Assembly: GCF_905171765.1 (NCBI RefSeq)
Contig: NC_053391.1
Span: forward strand, 192,644,559-192,708,558
Reading direction: 5' to 3'
Source of the DNA: Bufo bufo
Taxonomy: Eukaryota > Chordata > Amphibia > Anura > Bufonidae
DNA: 64,000 bases
Shown here piece after piece: positions 23,009 to 34,737 of the stretch. The position numbers and the translations under genes were made by a program. Position 1 is the stretch's first letter; each line of letters begins with the position of its first letter. The notes below the pieces were generated by a model. It worked only from the letters and a program-made list of their open reading frames with translations, was not told where the DNA came from and searched no databases.

Positions 23009-23528
23009 GGCTACTTTCACACTAGCGTTGTTTAAATCCGGCGTTCAATTCCGACACCGGAACTGCCCGCCGGATCCGGAAAAAACGTGTGAAAACGGAT
23101 TACATTTGAATCCTGATCAGGATTTTGATCACAATGAAAAAATGCATTGGAAAAAACGGATCCGCCATTTATGGACTTTAACTTTTTTTTCTAATTTTTC
23201 GGGTTTAACATGCAAAAGCCGGATCCGGTTTGACTGAACACACGGCGCCGGATCCGGCGTTAATGCAAGTCAATGGGAAAAAGACCGGATCCGGCGTTCA
23301 GTCAAAGTGTTCAGGATTTTTGGCCGGAGGTAAAAATACAACATGCTACGTTTTTCTGAAAAGCCTGATCAGTCAAAAAGACTGAAATGAAGACATCCTG
23401 ATGCATCCTGAACGGGTTACTCTCCATTTAGAATGCATTAGGATAAAACTGATCAGTTATTTTCCGGATTTGAGCCCCTAGGACGGAACTCAGCGCCGGA
23501 AAAGAAAAACGCTAGTGTGAAAGTACCC
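23009..23528. mobile_element. Harbinger-type MITE with TAA TSD
   Basis: Ends GGCTACTTTCACACTAGCGT and, reversed, GGGTACTTTCACACTAGCGT, with TAA at 23006-23008 and 23529-23531. 520 bp, dense in GGATCCGG palindromes. The most complete copy of this family in the window. Confidence 0.85.
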
Positions 23529-23531
23529 TAA

Positions 23532-24529
23532 CACTTGTGTGTGTAGAAATACGGCAGGGCATTCAGCCACCATTAACACATCATTTTTGGACACTTATGC
23601 GGAACAATTCACTGTTTCTTATGACATTTACAAGTATGTGTGTATAAGCTGGGGGAAAGGAATTTGCCTCCTGTTAAGGCATATATTTTGGATGCTTGGT
23701 CTCAAAAACCCACTGTTTTTTTTTTCTGATAACAAGTGTGTTTAAACCTCATCTACTCCCAATAAGGGACAATTTATGGAAGATTTCTAATATTAAAAAG
23801 CATAACACGTTATGGCAGAGTGTGTTTTATTTTTGGTTCAAGTAAAATCGATTTGGACAGGAATCTACATTTTTTAAACATTCACTGAATATGACACAAA
23901 ACTAATTTCAGGAACTTTTCTCAACTTCTACTATGCAACTATACTATATAAAACAAGCTGACAAAGGCTGATATTGACAGAAAAATTAAAAAAACTGAAT
24001 GTGGAGAAGAAATAATAAAGCTACCCCGCTTGAAGACGTTTTCTCACTAACATAAAGGTTCCTAATTCTTCGGAGCATACAAAAATATTGCTGTCTATCA
24101 TTTGAATCATTTTAGAAAATCCCCAGTTCCAAAATGAATTTGTTTATAAGATCCCTTGCCACTGCTAACTTCCTCCACCGGCACTTGCTTTAGGTGGTCA
24201 TGCATGCAGAGTTCTGCATCTCTCTGTGAACTGTGACTTCCCCGTGACTGCCATTACCTATTACTGCCATTACGTCAAGCACAGAGAATGCAGACACAAA
24301 TGTCAGACTCACAATGAGAATATAAAAATAGTGCACATGTGTGGTTCAGGAAAGAATAAAGGCATAAGGTTCAAGTAGTAGCAGCTCTGCTATTTCCAAG
24401 CTGACTATACAAGAAATATAAGAAGGGATATGCAAAGCCAGGCCTACATACAACTGTTTGACTAAATATTACCCTTCAGGTGCCCATGACACTTAGAAAT
24501 TGTCAGCAAGAACTTGTCCCACACAGTAT
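23532..24529. other. No gene seen
   Basis: AT-rich, no recognisable element end or conserved frame. Confidence 0.4.
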
Positions 24530-24765
24530 ATAGTATGTATAATGCTCTCACCTCCCATAGTACCCCCTGTATTATAATGCCTCCTTGTAGTGATTCCTGT
24601 AGGACAATGCCCCTGTAGTGCTAGCATGTATAATGCTCTCACCTTCCCCCATCTAGGATAATGCCCCCTCTGTCGTGATAGTATATATAAAGGCCCCCTC
24701 TGTAATTAGTGGTAGTATATTGGTAGCCCCCTGTACTGGCAGTATCTATATATTGGGATAGATTG
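24530..24765. repeat. Degenerate minisatellite
   Basis: Loose repeats of about 40 bp containing TATAATGCxCxCTCxCC and CCCCCTGTAxTxxTAGTAT phrases. No coding potential. Confidence 0.5.
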
Positions 24766-25058
24766 AGATGCTCCTCCTGCCTCATGACGGAAGTGGGCCT
24801 GATCCTAGCCCTTATCTTTTTGGACGATGAACACATCTATGCTATAATGTAAGCAATGTTTTGCGGCATTGTTCACAGATATAGATCCAATGCAGAGGAC
24901 TCGTAGTCCAAGCAAACAACCTGATCACATGTACTACTACCAGACAGTCTGCCTACTCTGACACATGGCTAAAACTTTCCAGTTATCTGTAGTCCATATA
25001 TATAGCCTATAGCAGTGGTGGACAAATAGTATTTTAGTATAATAGTATAGATTGCAAC

Positions 25059-25353
25059 CAGGGGCGTAGCTATAGGTGGTGCAGAGGTAGCAGTCGCTAC
25101 CGGGCCCAGCAGCCTGAGGGGGCCCAAAGACCATTGTGCCAACATAAGACACTGGCATTATAGAAAGTGCATACTGGTCAATTTACACCTTTGGCTGGAG
25201 GGAAGGGGTTAAGTTAAGAATTTGACATGAAGGGGTGCCCTCAGGCAGCAGGAAGGATATGTGCTCCCCTGCCCCTTGCCATCAAGCACTGAGGGACGGG
25301 GGCACAAGCTAAACTCTTGCACCAGGGCCCATGAGCTTTTAGCTACGCCCCTG
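25059..25353. mobile_element. hAT-type MITE (CAGGGGCGTAGCTA end) with 8-bp TSD
   Basis: Ends CAGGGGCGTAGCTA and TAGCTACGCCCCTG, flanked by a perfect ATTGCAAC duplication (25051-25058, 25354-25361). 295 bp. A diverged partial copy in the opposite orientation is at 61442-61640. Confidence 0.9.
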
Positions 25354-25877
25354 ATTGCAACCTAATGGTATACATCAGACCTGAGATTTACAGATCTTGA
25401 TGTTAGCCCATTAGGCTGTTCTCTTGTTAGTTTCAACACAAATGTCAGAATAATGCTTCCTCATAGGTTTGCTTTTCAGCCATCACCTATTCTGCCGAAC
25501 TTGGCTGTTTCTGCCATACGTCATAAACTTTGAATGAAGCAGCAGGCTAGGGACCACCTCTGCATTCATACTCCTCCTATGGTCTTGAAGTGAGGAGGAA
25601 AGAGGGGCTTGGGACCTCTATTCTAGTGATTAGTGGGGTCTTATTGGTGGTGCCCCCAATTAAGCTACTCTTGAAGTAGCAATCATGGATCATTCTGACA
25701 GCTAATGTACCGTGTCAGCAGTAAAAGCAGTTCATGCTTACCAGTACTAACGGTATTTTCCTTCTTTATTATTGTACATAGAATAGCACATCTTCAGACA
25801 GTCATATTTGTCAGATTTTTATCTCTTAGAAGGGTCTCTTGCATCAGGTCATGCAATCAGTCTGTGAGTTGCACTAA

Positions 25878-26003
25878 GGGTACTTTCACACTAGCGTTTT
25901 TCTTTTCCGGCACTGAGTTCCGTCAAAAGGGCTCAATGCCGGAAAAGAACTGATCAGGTATATCCCCATGCATTCTGAATGGAGAGTAATCCGTTCAGGA
26001 TGT
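25878..26003. mobile_element. Harbinger-type MITE, left part (split by hAT)
   Basis: Starts GGGTACTTTCACACTAGCGT after TAA (25875-25877) and breaks at the hAT target duplication. It continues at 31874-32040, where CTTCAGTTCAGTCATTTTGA matches the interior of the copies at 11184 and 23009. Confidence 0.85.
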
Positions 26004-26236
26004 GTCAGAATAAGAGTTGAGCGAACACCTGGATGTTCGGGTTCGAGAAGTTCGGCCGAACTTCCCGGAAATGTTCGGGTTCGGGATCCGAACCCGACCT
26101 GAACTGTAAAACAGCCCAGGAAAGAGCTAGAGGGCTGCAAAAGGCAGCAACATGTAGGTAAATCCCCTGCAAACAAATGTGGACAGGGAAATGAATAAAA
26201 ATAAAAGAAATAAAAATTAACCAATATCAATTGGAG

Positions 26237-27085
26237 ATAGGTCCCATAGCAGAGAATCTGGCTTCACGTCAGCAGAGAATCAGTCTTCATGTCATAGCAG
26301 AGAATCAGGCTTCACGTCACCCACCACTGGAACAGGCCACTGTCACATATTTAGGCCCAGGCACCGAGGCAGAGGAGAGAGGTCCCATAACAGAGATTCA
26401 GGCTTCATGTCAGCAGAGAATCAGTCTTCATGTCATAGCAGAGAATCGGGCTTCACGTCACCCACCACTGGAACAGTCCATTGTCACATATTTAGGCCCA
26501 GGCACCCAGGCAGAGGAGAGAGGTCCCATAACAGAGATTCAGGCTTCATGTCAGCAGAGAATCAGTCTTCATGTCATAGCAGAGAATCAGGCTTCACGTC
26601 ACACACCACTGGAACAGGCCACTGTCAGATATTTTTAGGCCCCGACACCCAGACAGAGGAGAGAGGTCCCATAACAGAGATTCAGGCTTCATGTCAGCAG
26701 AGAATCAGTCTTCATGTCATAGCAGAGAATCAGGCTTCACGTCACCCACCACTGGAACAGGCCACTGTCAGATATTTTTAGGCCCCGACACCCAGATAGA
26801 GGAGAGAGGTCCCATAACAGAGATTCAGGCTTCATGTCAGCAGAGAATCAGTCTTCATGTCATAGCAGAGAATCAGGCTTCACGTCACCCACCACTGGAA
26901 CAGTCCATTGTCACATATTTAGGCCCAGGCACCCAGGCAGAGGAGAGAGGTCCCATAACAGAGATTCAGGCTTCATGTCAGCAGAGAATCAGTCTTCATG
27001 TCATAGCAGAGAATCAGGCTTCATGTCACCCACCACTGGAACAGGCCACTGTCAGATATTTTTAGGCCCCGGCACCCAGACAGAG
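26237..27085. repeat. Six-copy 141/143-bp tandem array inside the hAT element
   Basis: The phrase TCAGCAGAGAATCAGTCTTC recurs with spacings of 141, 141, 143, 143 and 141 bp. Two variants exist: 141-bp units with CACATATTTAGGCCCAGGCA and 143-bp units with CAGATATTTTTAGGCCCCG. The order of variants (copies 2-3 resemble 5-6) indicates block duplication. Frames running through it are a by-product of 141 being divisible by three. It lies just 3' of the transposase stop. Confidence 0.93.
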
Positions 27086-27207
27086 GAGAGGTTCATTCAA
27101 CTTTGGGTTGCCCCGCAATATAATGGTAAAATGAAAATAAAAATAGGATTGAATGAGGAACTGCCCTGGAGTACAATAATATATTGTTAAGGGGAGGTAG
27201 TTAATGT

Positions 27208-30200
27208 CTAATCTGCACAAGGGATGGACAGGTCCTGTGGGATCCATGCCTGGTTCATTTTTATGAACGTCAGCTTGTCCACATTGGCTGTAGACAGGCG
27301 GCTGCGTTTGTCTGTAATGACGCCCCCTGCCGTGCCGAATACACGTTCAGACAAAACGCTGGCCGCCGGGCAGGCCAGCACCTCCAAGGCATAAAAGGCT
27401 AGCTCTGGCCACGTGGACAATTTGGAGACCCAGAAGTTGAATGGGGCCGAACCATCAGTCAGTACGTGGAGGGGTGTGCACAGGTACTATTCCACCATGT
27501 TATTGAAATGTTGCCTCCTGCTAACACGTTCCGTATCAGGTGGTGGTGCAGTTAGCTGTGGCGTGGTGACAAAACTTTTCCACATCTCTGCCATGCTAAC
27601 CCTGCCCTCAGAGGAGCTGGCCGTGACACAGCTGCGTTGGCGACCTCTTGCTCCTCCTCTGCCTTCGCCTTGGGCTTCCACTTGTTCCCCTGTGACATTT
27701 GGGAATGCTCTCAGTAGCGCGTCTACCAACGTGCGCTTGTACTCGCGCATCTTACTATCATGCTCCAGTGCATGAAGTAAGGTGGGCACATTGTCTTTGT
27801 ACCGTGGATACAGCAGGGTGGCAACCCAGTAGTCCGCACACGTTAAAATGTGGGCAACTCTGCTGTCATTGCGCAGGCACTGCAGCATGTAGTCGCTCAT
27901 GTGTGCCAGGCTGCCCAGAGGAAAGGACAAGCTGTCCTCTGTGGGAGGCGTATCGTCATCGTCCTGCGTTTCCCCCCAGCCACGCACCAGTGATGGGCCC
28001 GAGCTGCGTTGGGTGCCAGCCCGCTGTGAACCTGCTTCATCCTCATCCTCCTCCACCTCCTCCTCATCCTCGTCCTCCTCGTCCTCCAGTAGTGGGCCCT
28101 GTCTGGCCACATTTGTACCTGGCCTCTGCTGTTGCAAAAAACCTCCCTCTGAGTCACTTCAAAGAGACTGGCCTGAAAGTGCTAAAAATGACCCCTCTTC
28201 CTCCTCCTCCTCCTCCTGGGCCACTTCCTCTTCCATCATCACCCTAAGTGTTTTCTCAAGGAGACATAGAAGTGGTATTGTAACACTGATAACGGCGTCA
28301 TCGCCACTGGCCATGTTGGTGGAGTACTCGAAACAGCGCAACAGGGCACACAGGTCTCGCATGGAGGCCCAGTCATTGGTGGTGAAGTGGTGCTGTTCCG
28401 CAGTGCGACTGACCCGTGCGTGCTGCAGCTGAAACTCCACTATGGCCTGCTGCTGCTCGCACAGTCTGTCCAGCATGTGCAAGGTGGAGTTCCACCTGGT
28501 GGGCACGTCGCATATGAGGCGGTGAGCGGGAAGGCCGAAGTTACGCTGTAGCGCAGACAGGCGAGCAGCGGCAGGATGTGAACGCCGGAAGCGCGAACAG
28601 ACGGCCCGCACTTTATGCAGCAGCTCTGACATGTCGGGGTAGTTGTGAATGAACTTCTGCACCACCAAATTCAGCACATGCGCCAGGCAAGGGATGTGCG
28701 TCAAACCGGCTAGTCCCAGAGCTGCAACGAGATTTCGCCCATTATCGCACACCACCAGGCCGGGCTTGATGCTCACCGGCAGCAACCACTCATCGGTCTG
28801 TTGTTCTATACCCCCCCACAACTCCTGTGCGGTGTGGGGCCTGTCCCCCAAACATATGAGTTTCAGAACGGCCTGCTGACGTTTACCCCGGGCTGTGCTG
28901 AAGTTGGTGGTGAAGGTGTGTGGCTGACTGGATGAGCAGGTGGAAGAAGAGGAGGAGGAAGCTGAGTAGGAGGAGGAGGAGACAGGAGGCAAAGAATGTT
29001 GCCCTGCGATCCTTGGCGGCGGAAGGACGTGCGCCAAACAGCTCTCCGCCTGGGGCCCAGCCGCCACTACATTTACCCAGTGTGCAGTTAGGGAGATATA
29101 GCGTCCCTGGCCGTGCTTACTGGTCCACGTATCTGTGGTTAGGTGGACCTTGCCACAGATGGCGTTGCGCAGTGCACACTTGATTTTATCGGATACTTGG
29201 TTGTGCAGGGAAGGCACGGCTCTCTTGGAGAAGTAGTGCCGGCTGGGAACAACATACTGTGGGACAGCAAGCGACATGAGCTGTTTGAAGCTGTCTGTGT
29301 CCACCAGCCTAAATGACAGCATTTCATAGGCCAGTAGTTTAGAAATGCTGGCATTCAGGGCCAGGGATCGAGGGTGGCTAGGTGGGAATTTACGCTTTCT
29401 CTCAAATGTTTGTGAGATGGAGAGCTGAACGCTGCCGTGTGACATGGTTGAGATGCTTGGTGACGCAGGTAGTGGTGTTGGTGGTACATCCCATGTTTGC
29501 TGGGCGGCAGGTGCCAACGTTCCTCCAGAGGCGGAGGAAGAGGCCGAGGCGGCGGCAGCAGCAGAAGAGGCCGAGGCGGCAGCAGCAGAAGAGGTAGCAT
29601 GGGGAGCCTGAGTGACTTCCTTGTTTTTAAGGTGTTTACTCCACTGCAGTTCATGCTTTGCATGCAGGTGCCTGGTCATGCAGGTTGTGCTAAGGTTCAG
29701 AACGTTAATGCCTCGCTTCAGGCTCTGATGGCACAGCAAGCAAACCACTCGGGTATTGTCGTCAGCACATTGTTTGAAGAAGTGCCATGCCAGGGAACTC
29801 CTTGAAGCTGCCTTTGGGGTGCTCGGTCCCAGATGGCGGCGGTCAGTAGCAGGCGGAGTCTCTTGGCGGCGGGTGTTCTGATTTTGCCCACTGCTCCCTC
29901 TTTGTCTTTTGCTACGCTGTTGGCTCGGTCTCACCACTGCCTCTTCCTCCGAACTCTGAAAGTCAGTGGCACGACCTTCATTCCATGTGGGGTCTAGGAC
30001 CTCATCGTCCCCTGAATCGTCTTCCACCCAGTCTTGATCCCTGACCTCCTGTTCAGTCTGCACACTGCAGAAAGACGCAGCAGTTGGCACCTGTGTTTCG
30101 TCATCATCAGAGACGTGCTGAGGTGGTATTCCCATGTCCTCATCATCAGGAAACATAAGTGGTTGTGCGTTAGTGCATTCTATCTCTTCCACCCCTGGGG

Positions 30201-30636
30201 AAGGGCTAGGTGGATGCCCTTGGGAAACCCTGGCAGCAGAGTCTTCAAACAGCATAAGAGACTGCTGCATAACTTGAGGCTCAGACAGTTTCCCTGATAT
30301 GCATGGGGGTGATGTGACAGACTGATGGGCTTGGTTTTCATGCGCCATCTGTGCGCTTTCTGCAGAAGACTGGGTGGGAGATAATGTGAACGTGCTGGAT
30401 GCACTGTCGGCCACCCAATTGACTAATGCCTGTATCTGCTCAGGCCTTACCATCCTGAGAACGGCATTGGGCCCCACCAAATATGGCTGTAAATTCTGGC
30501 GGCTACTGGGACCTGAGGTAGTTGGTACACTAGGACGTGTGGCTGTGGCAGAACGGCCACGTCCTCTCCCAGCACCAGAGGGTCCACTAACACCACCACG
30601 ACCATGTCCGCGTCCCTTACTAGATGTTTTCCTCAT
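27208..30636 (-). pseudogene. hAT transposase (ZBED-like) with two in-frame stops
   Basis: A single 1,143-codon frame runs from 30636 to 27208, interrupted only by TGA at 28159-28161 and TAG at 27487-27489. In order: a G/R-rich N-terminus; acidic and Ser-rich linkers; a BED zinc finger near residues 280-330 (CLLCHQSL...TRHLHAKHELQW); Ala/Ser runs; the catalytic region (KVHLTTDTWTSKHGQGRYIS, then LVVCDNGRNLVAAL and CLAHVLNLVVQ); a second acidic run; and the hATC dimerisation domain (LACPAASVLSERVFGTAGGV...LSTANVDKLTFIKMNQ). The family excises and reinserts its element by a DDE mechanism. Because only two nonsense codons break it, decay is recent, unless the stops are assembly errors. The first 825 residues are open and could still bind DNA. 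Confidence 0.9.
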
Positions 30637-31124
30637 TGTTACCGTTCACCACAATAAGAAAAATATTATTCGGGCCAATGTATTGAATTCAAAATCAGGC
30701 CTTTTTTTTACAGACACCTAACACTATCTGGCTATCTATTTAGGTACCGTATTACAATAATACAGGCACACCAGTAATGACAGATTTAGCTGAATACAAA
30801 TTTGAGGCCTATTATTTAGGCGCTGGGTGACAGGTATACGTTTACGGACAGAATTAGACTTGGATCTGCACTGTAGCGTGTGTGTGAAGTTCTTGAAAAT
30901 GACCCTATCAGCACCTTCAATCTAATCTACCCTTTTAGGGATAGATTTAAAGTAGGCCTGATACAGCAGAAACCACTAATTTTGAGAATTGCAAAATTGG
31001 GAATTGTTTTTCAACCCAGAACAAAAACTGTGCTTTGACGGACACTAAATAACTTGACCAGCTAAAACAGTAATGACAGATTTGGATGAATATAAATGTG
31101 AGGCCTATTTTTTAGGCGCTGGGT

Positions 31125-31345
31125 GACAGGCTCAACTTGCCCCTGATGTAGTATATGGCCAAAAAATAACCACACTATTGATGGTTAAATGCACTTTGTG
31201 ACAGGCTCAACTTGCCCCTGATGTAGTATATGGCCAAAAAATAACCACACTATTGATGGTTAAATGCACTTGATGAAAGCTTGACCCTGATGTAGGATAT
31301 AGCAAAAAATAACCACACTATTGATGGTTAAATGTACTTGGTGGC
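31125..31345. repeat. ~83-bp triplication inside hAT 5' region
   Basis: Three direct copies of ACCACACTATTGATGGTTAA with GACAGGCTCAACTTGCCCCT upstream (spacing about 77-83 bp), upstream of the transposase on the minus strand. Its position next to one hAT end mirrors the array near the other end. Confidence 0.85.
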
Positions 31346-31873
31346 AGCTTGTGCTGGCGCACCACAAGCCACAAAATGGCCGCCGATCACCGCAGAAAAA
31401 AGTGACTGAAAAACGCTCTGGGCAGCCTAAAAACACTGAGCAATTGAATAGCAGCAGTTCAATGATCCACAGCTGTAGATCGATCACTGTCTTAAGTGTT
31501 TTGGAGGAGTTAATCACTGCCTAATCTCGCCCTAACGTCGCAGCTGCAACCTCTCCCTACATTTGTATCAGCAGAGTGACGTGCAGCGCTACGTGACCCA
31601 AGCTTATATAGAGGCTGGGTCACATGCTGCACTGGCCAATCACAGCCATGCCAATAGTAGGCAAGGCTGTGATGGCCTCTTGGGGCAAGTAGTATGACGC
31701 TTGTTGATTGGCTGCTTTGCAGCCTTTCAAAAAGCGCCAAGAAAGCGCCGAACACCGAACTCGAACCCGGACTTTTATGAAAATGTTCGGGTTCGGGTCC
31801 GTGTCACGGACACCCCAAAATTCGGTACGAACCCGAACTATACAGTTCGGGTTCGCTCATCCCTAGTCAGAAT

Positions 31874-32040
31874 GTCTTCAGTTCAGTCATTTTGACTGAT
31901 CAGGCAAAAGAGAAAATCGTAGAATGCTATGGTTTTATCTCCGGCGGAAAAAACTGAAGACTTGTCTGAATGCCGGATTCTGAATTTTTTTCCATAGGAA
32001 TGTATTAGTGCATTCAGAATACCAGAATGACGGATCCTTT
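31874..32040. mobile_element. Harbinger-type MITE, right part (split by hAT)
   Basis: Continuation of 25878-26003 past the hAT insertion; contains TTTTATCTCCGGCGGAAAAA and ATGCCGGATTCTGAA as in sibling copies. The terminal inverted end is missing; sequence changes to a GCCCGCCCTCCAAGT palindrome (32041-32098). Confidence 0.75.
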
Positions 32041-32293
32041 GCCCGCCCTCCAAGTCCGGACCTATCGATGAGGCAAGAGACTTGGAGGGTGGGCAAAGGC
32101 AGAGACTGGGGAGGAGTAAAGTGAAAAGAAGGCACAGCAGCCTGGGCACCTACACACTGAACGCCGCCCCTGGGCACTTGCTGGAGCAAGTCTAAAGAAA
32201 AGAACAAAGGTACCGTTACAATCCTGTATAGGTGTGCTACAGAGCCATGTAAGCACTGTATATGACCATATGGAGGTGACAGACTCCCTTTAA
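32041..32293. other. Small palindrome and unassigned DNA
   Basis: GCCCGCCCTCCAAGT at 32041 pairs with ACTTGGAGGGTGGGC near 32080-32095. No gene. Confidence 0.5.
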
Positions 32294-32739
32294 AGGGGTT
32301 CTGCACTTTTATTTAACTGATGATCTATCCTCTGGATAGATCATCAGCTTCTGATCGGCCGGGGTCCGACACCCAGGACCCCCGCCGATCAGCTGTTTGA
32401 GAAGGCAGCGGCGCTCCAGCAGCGCCGCGGCCTTCTCACTGTTTACCGCCGGGCCGCCGGCCTACTGACGTCACGACTAGTATCAACTAGAGTGGGCGTG
32501 GCTAAGCTCCATTCAAGTGAACAGAGCTTAGCCCCGCCCACGCTAGTTAATACTAGTCGTGACGTCAGTGGGCCGGCGGCCCGGCGGTAAACAGTGAGAA
32601 GGCCGCGGCGCTGCTGGAGCGCCGCTGCCTTCTCAAACAGCTGATCGGCGGGGGTCCTGGGTGTCGGACCCCGGCCGATCAGAAGCTGATGATCTATCCA
32701 GAGGATAGCTCATCAGTTAAATGAAAGTGCAGAACCCCT
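32294..32739. mobile_element. Long-palindrome T2/Kolobok-type MITE with TTAA TSD
   Basis: 446 bp that is almost one continuous palindrome: AGGGGTTCTGCACTTTTATT at the left pairs with the right end, through CTGATCGGCCGGGGTCC and GCCGCGGCGCTGCTGGAGC arms to a centre near 32516. TTAA flanks it at 32290-32293 and 32740-32743. Very few arm mismatches, so probably young. Confidence 0.92.
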
Positions 32740-32743
32740 TTAA

Positions 32744-33089
32744 GCTATTATTAAGAAAAATAATGTGGAGGCTCTTGTGTGGTATATACAGGCTGCCCAA
32801 CATCTTAGCTCCTTCTTCCTCTCTGATGTAGAAGGCAAAAGTCAGCAGAATTTTAACACACTGCACTTGCTCTGCTCTGAGTCCTATCTAGGGGGAGCAA
32901 GTGACAGAGCTTGGTGATATAGAACTGCTGTATCCAGACTAACACTGTAGAACCTAATGTACCTTCACACTGCTCTCCCCCGTCTTCTGATTGTGGTTTC
33001 TTCCTGCCAGCTCTAAATATATATTAAAGGGGTTGTCCCATCTCAGAAATTGATGGCATATTATCAGATTATGCCATGAAATGTCAGAT
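32744..33089. other. No gene; one T2-like start
   Basis: TTAAAGGGGTTGTCCCATCT at 33025 is a T2-type end cut off by the Tc1 fragment. Otherwise unassigned. Confidence 0.45.
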
Positions 33090-33696
33090 ATACATGAACA
33101 GTTCCAAATACCAGTCAATATTGGCACAAAATCTTCAGGCTTCTGCTAGAAAGCTGAACATGAAGAGGAACGTCATCTTTCAGCATGACAACGACCCAAA
33201 GCATACATCCAAATCAAAGGAATGGCTTCACCAGAAGATGATTAAAGTTTTGGAATGGCCCAGCCAGAGCCCAGACCTGAATCAGATTGAAAATCTGTGG
33301 GGTGATCTGAAGAGGGCTGTGCACAGGAGATGCCCTCGCAATCTGACAGATTTGGAGTGTTTTTGCAAAGAAGAGTGGGCAAATCTTGCCAAGTCAAAAT
33401 GTGCCATGCTGATAGACTCATACCCAAAAAGACTCAGTGCTGTAATAAAATCAAAAGATGCTTCAACAAAGTATTAGTTTAAGGGTGTGCACACTTATGC
33501 AACCATATTATTTTATTTTTATATTTTTTATTCCCTCCACCTAAAAGATTTCAGTTTGTTTTTCAGTTGAGTTGTACAGTTTATAGGTCACATTAAAGGT
33601 GGAAAAAGTTCTGAAATGATTTATCTTTGTCTCATTTTTTTACAGCACAGAAATCTGACATTTTAACAAGGGTGTGTAGACTTTTTATATCCACTG
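33090..33696 (+). pseudogene. Tc1-like transposon, 5'-truncated
   Basis: The plus strand encodes the C-terminal half of the same transposase family as 20304-21070: [18 protein letters not shown], then [18 protein letters not shown] (the Pro before the Glu motif changed to Gln), to a stop at 33475-33477. The 3' inverted end TAGACTTTTTATATCCACTG finishes at 33696 followed by TA. The left end, the HTH domains and the first catalytic Asp are absent, so it is inactive. Confidence 0.88.
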
Positions 33697-34084
33697 TACG
33701 AGGCACTCACCTCTGAGACCCACTCCTATCTCCAGAACAGGGTCTCCGAAGTGAAGGAAAGCACATCATGCACACACATTGTCCTGTCCATTCACTGCTA
33801 TGAGACTTCCAAAAATAGCCGTGGGAGCACGCTCAGGTATTTTCTGGGTTCCCGTAGCAGTGAATGGAGAGCAAGCTGCGCAAGTGTGTTCACCTTTCTG
33901 TTTACCATTATAGCACTGCAGAAAATAGCTGAGCCAGCACTTGGTGGCGCAGGTGTGATCACTTTTACACTGCCAGGCCCTGTCAATCAAAGTGCAGAGG
34001 GCATGTCAGCTGCAGAGAGAGCACAGCCTCTAGGAGTAACAGCAACACCCTTGTTGCTCCTAGAGCCTCATTTGCATATACAAA
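33697..34084. mobile_element. Palindromic MITE-like segment
   Basis: TCCATTCACTGCTATGAGAC and GTAGCAGTGAATGGAGAG form inverted arms (33785-33870). Ends not resolved. Confidence 0.4.
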
Positions 34085-34212
34085 CTTCTTTTTTCTTAGC
34101 AATGCTGGCACATATGAACATGGGACCAACACAAATGTCATCAGCTGCCAAGTGCACATGAAATGGGTCAGCCAGTGTCATAGGTACAAATCTGCTGACA
34201 GATGCTTTTTAA
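34085..34212. repeat. Interspersed repeat shared with 62905-63027
   Basis: The run CAGCTGCCAAGTGCACATG followed by GGxTCAGCCAGTGTCA and CAAATCTGCTGACAGATG occurs in both places in the same orientation. Probably one arm of a T2-type MITE. Confidence 0.7.
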
Positions 34213-34274
34213 GTATTAAAACACAAGGAAAACTATACAAATGTGGTATTGACCCACAGAATGAAGGTAAAAGG

Positions 34275-34601
34275 TCACCCAGCACCTCCACTGACCAGCT
34301 GTTTGAAGAGGCTGCTATGCTCATTGGAGCTCCTGTGAGCGCTGAGGTTTCCTCACAGCTTAACAAGCACAGCACCTTACATTGTATAGTGGCTGTGCTT
34401 GGTATTGCACCTCAGCTCCATTCACTTGAATGGAAATGAGATGCGCCTAGGCCATGTGACTGATGCACAGTGTGGTCACATAGACTAGGAAGAGGTATAA
34501 GTGCTCACAAAGAAGTGCAGCCTCTTTGAACCCCCGCTGATCTGATATTGATGACCTAGCCTGAGGATAGGCCATCAAAATTAAATTCCCAGATAAGCCC
34601 T
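34275..34601. mobile_element. T2-type MITE, decayed
   Basis: Shares GACCAGCTGTTTGAAGA, AACAAGCACAGC and CAGCTCCATTCACTTG with the intact copy at 62397-62780. It ends AGCCCT followed by TTAA (34602-34605). The left end is unclear. Confidence 0.65.
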
Positions 34602-34737
34602 TTAACAAAGAAAAAATATTCCCATTAAAAATGCATATATCTTTCTGAGATAGTCTTTGTTATTTAATACAATTTGGTGTTTCATCAAGAACCTGGGCAA
34701 GTGCTGGGAATGAGGCATTTCAATAAAAGTTCATTAA

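Larger units (their letters stand above)
26012..31865 (-). mobile_element. Nearly complete autonomous-type hAT transposon
   Basis: 5,854 bp with inverted ends AAGAGTTGAGCGAACACC and, reversed, TAGGGATGAGCGAACCC, flanked by a perfect 8-bp duplication GTCAGAAT (26004-26011, 31866-31873). Both subterminal regions hold AGTTCGGGTTCG palindromes. It encodes a BED-finger hAT transposase on the minus strand (30636-27208) and carries two internal tandem arrays (26237-27085 and 31125-31345). It sits in a Harbinger MITE, so it is younger than that copy. Confidence 0.93.

Noticed and set aside
22845..23237. 130-codon plus-strand ORF
   Set aside because: Spans a repeat remnant and the left half of a Harbinger MITE; no family resemblance.
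26231..27190. Several overlapping 118-135 codon ORFs with repeated peptides
   Set aside because: They arise from the 141/143-bp tandem array; the 143-bp units shift frame and no protein family is evident.
27699..28432. Plus-strand ORFs of 177-182 codons with Ser/Pro runs
   Set aside because: Shadows of the acidic and Ser-rich stretches of the minus-strand hAT transposase.
33751..34161. 136-codon plus-strand ORF
   Set aside because: Lies over palindromic MITE-like sequence and the repeat shared with 62905; no conserved motif.
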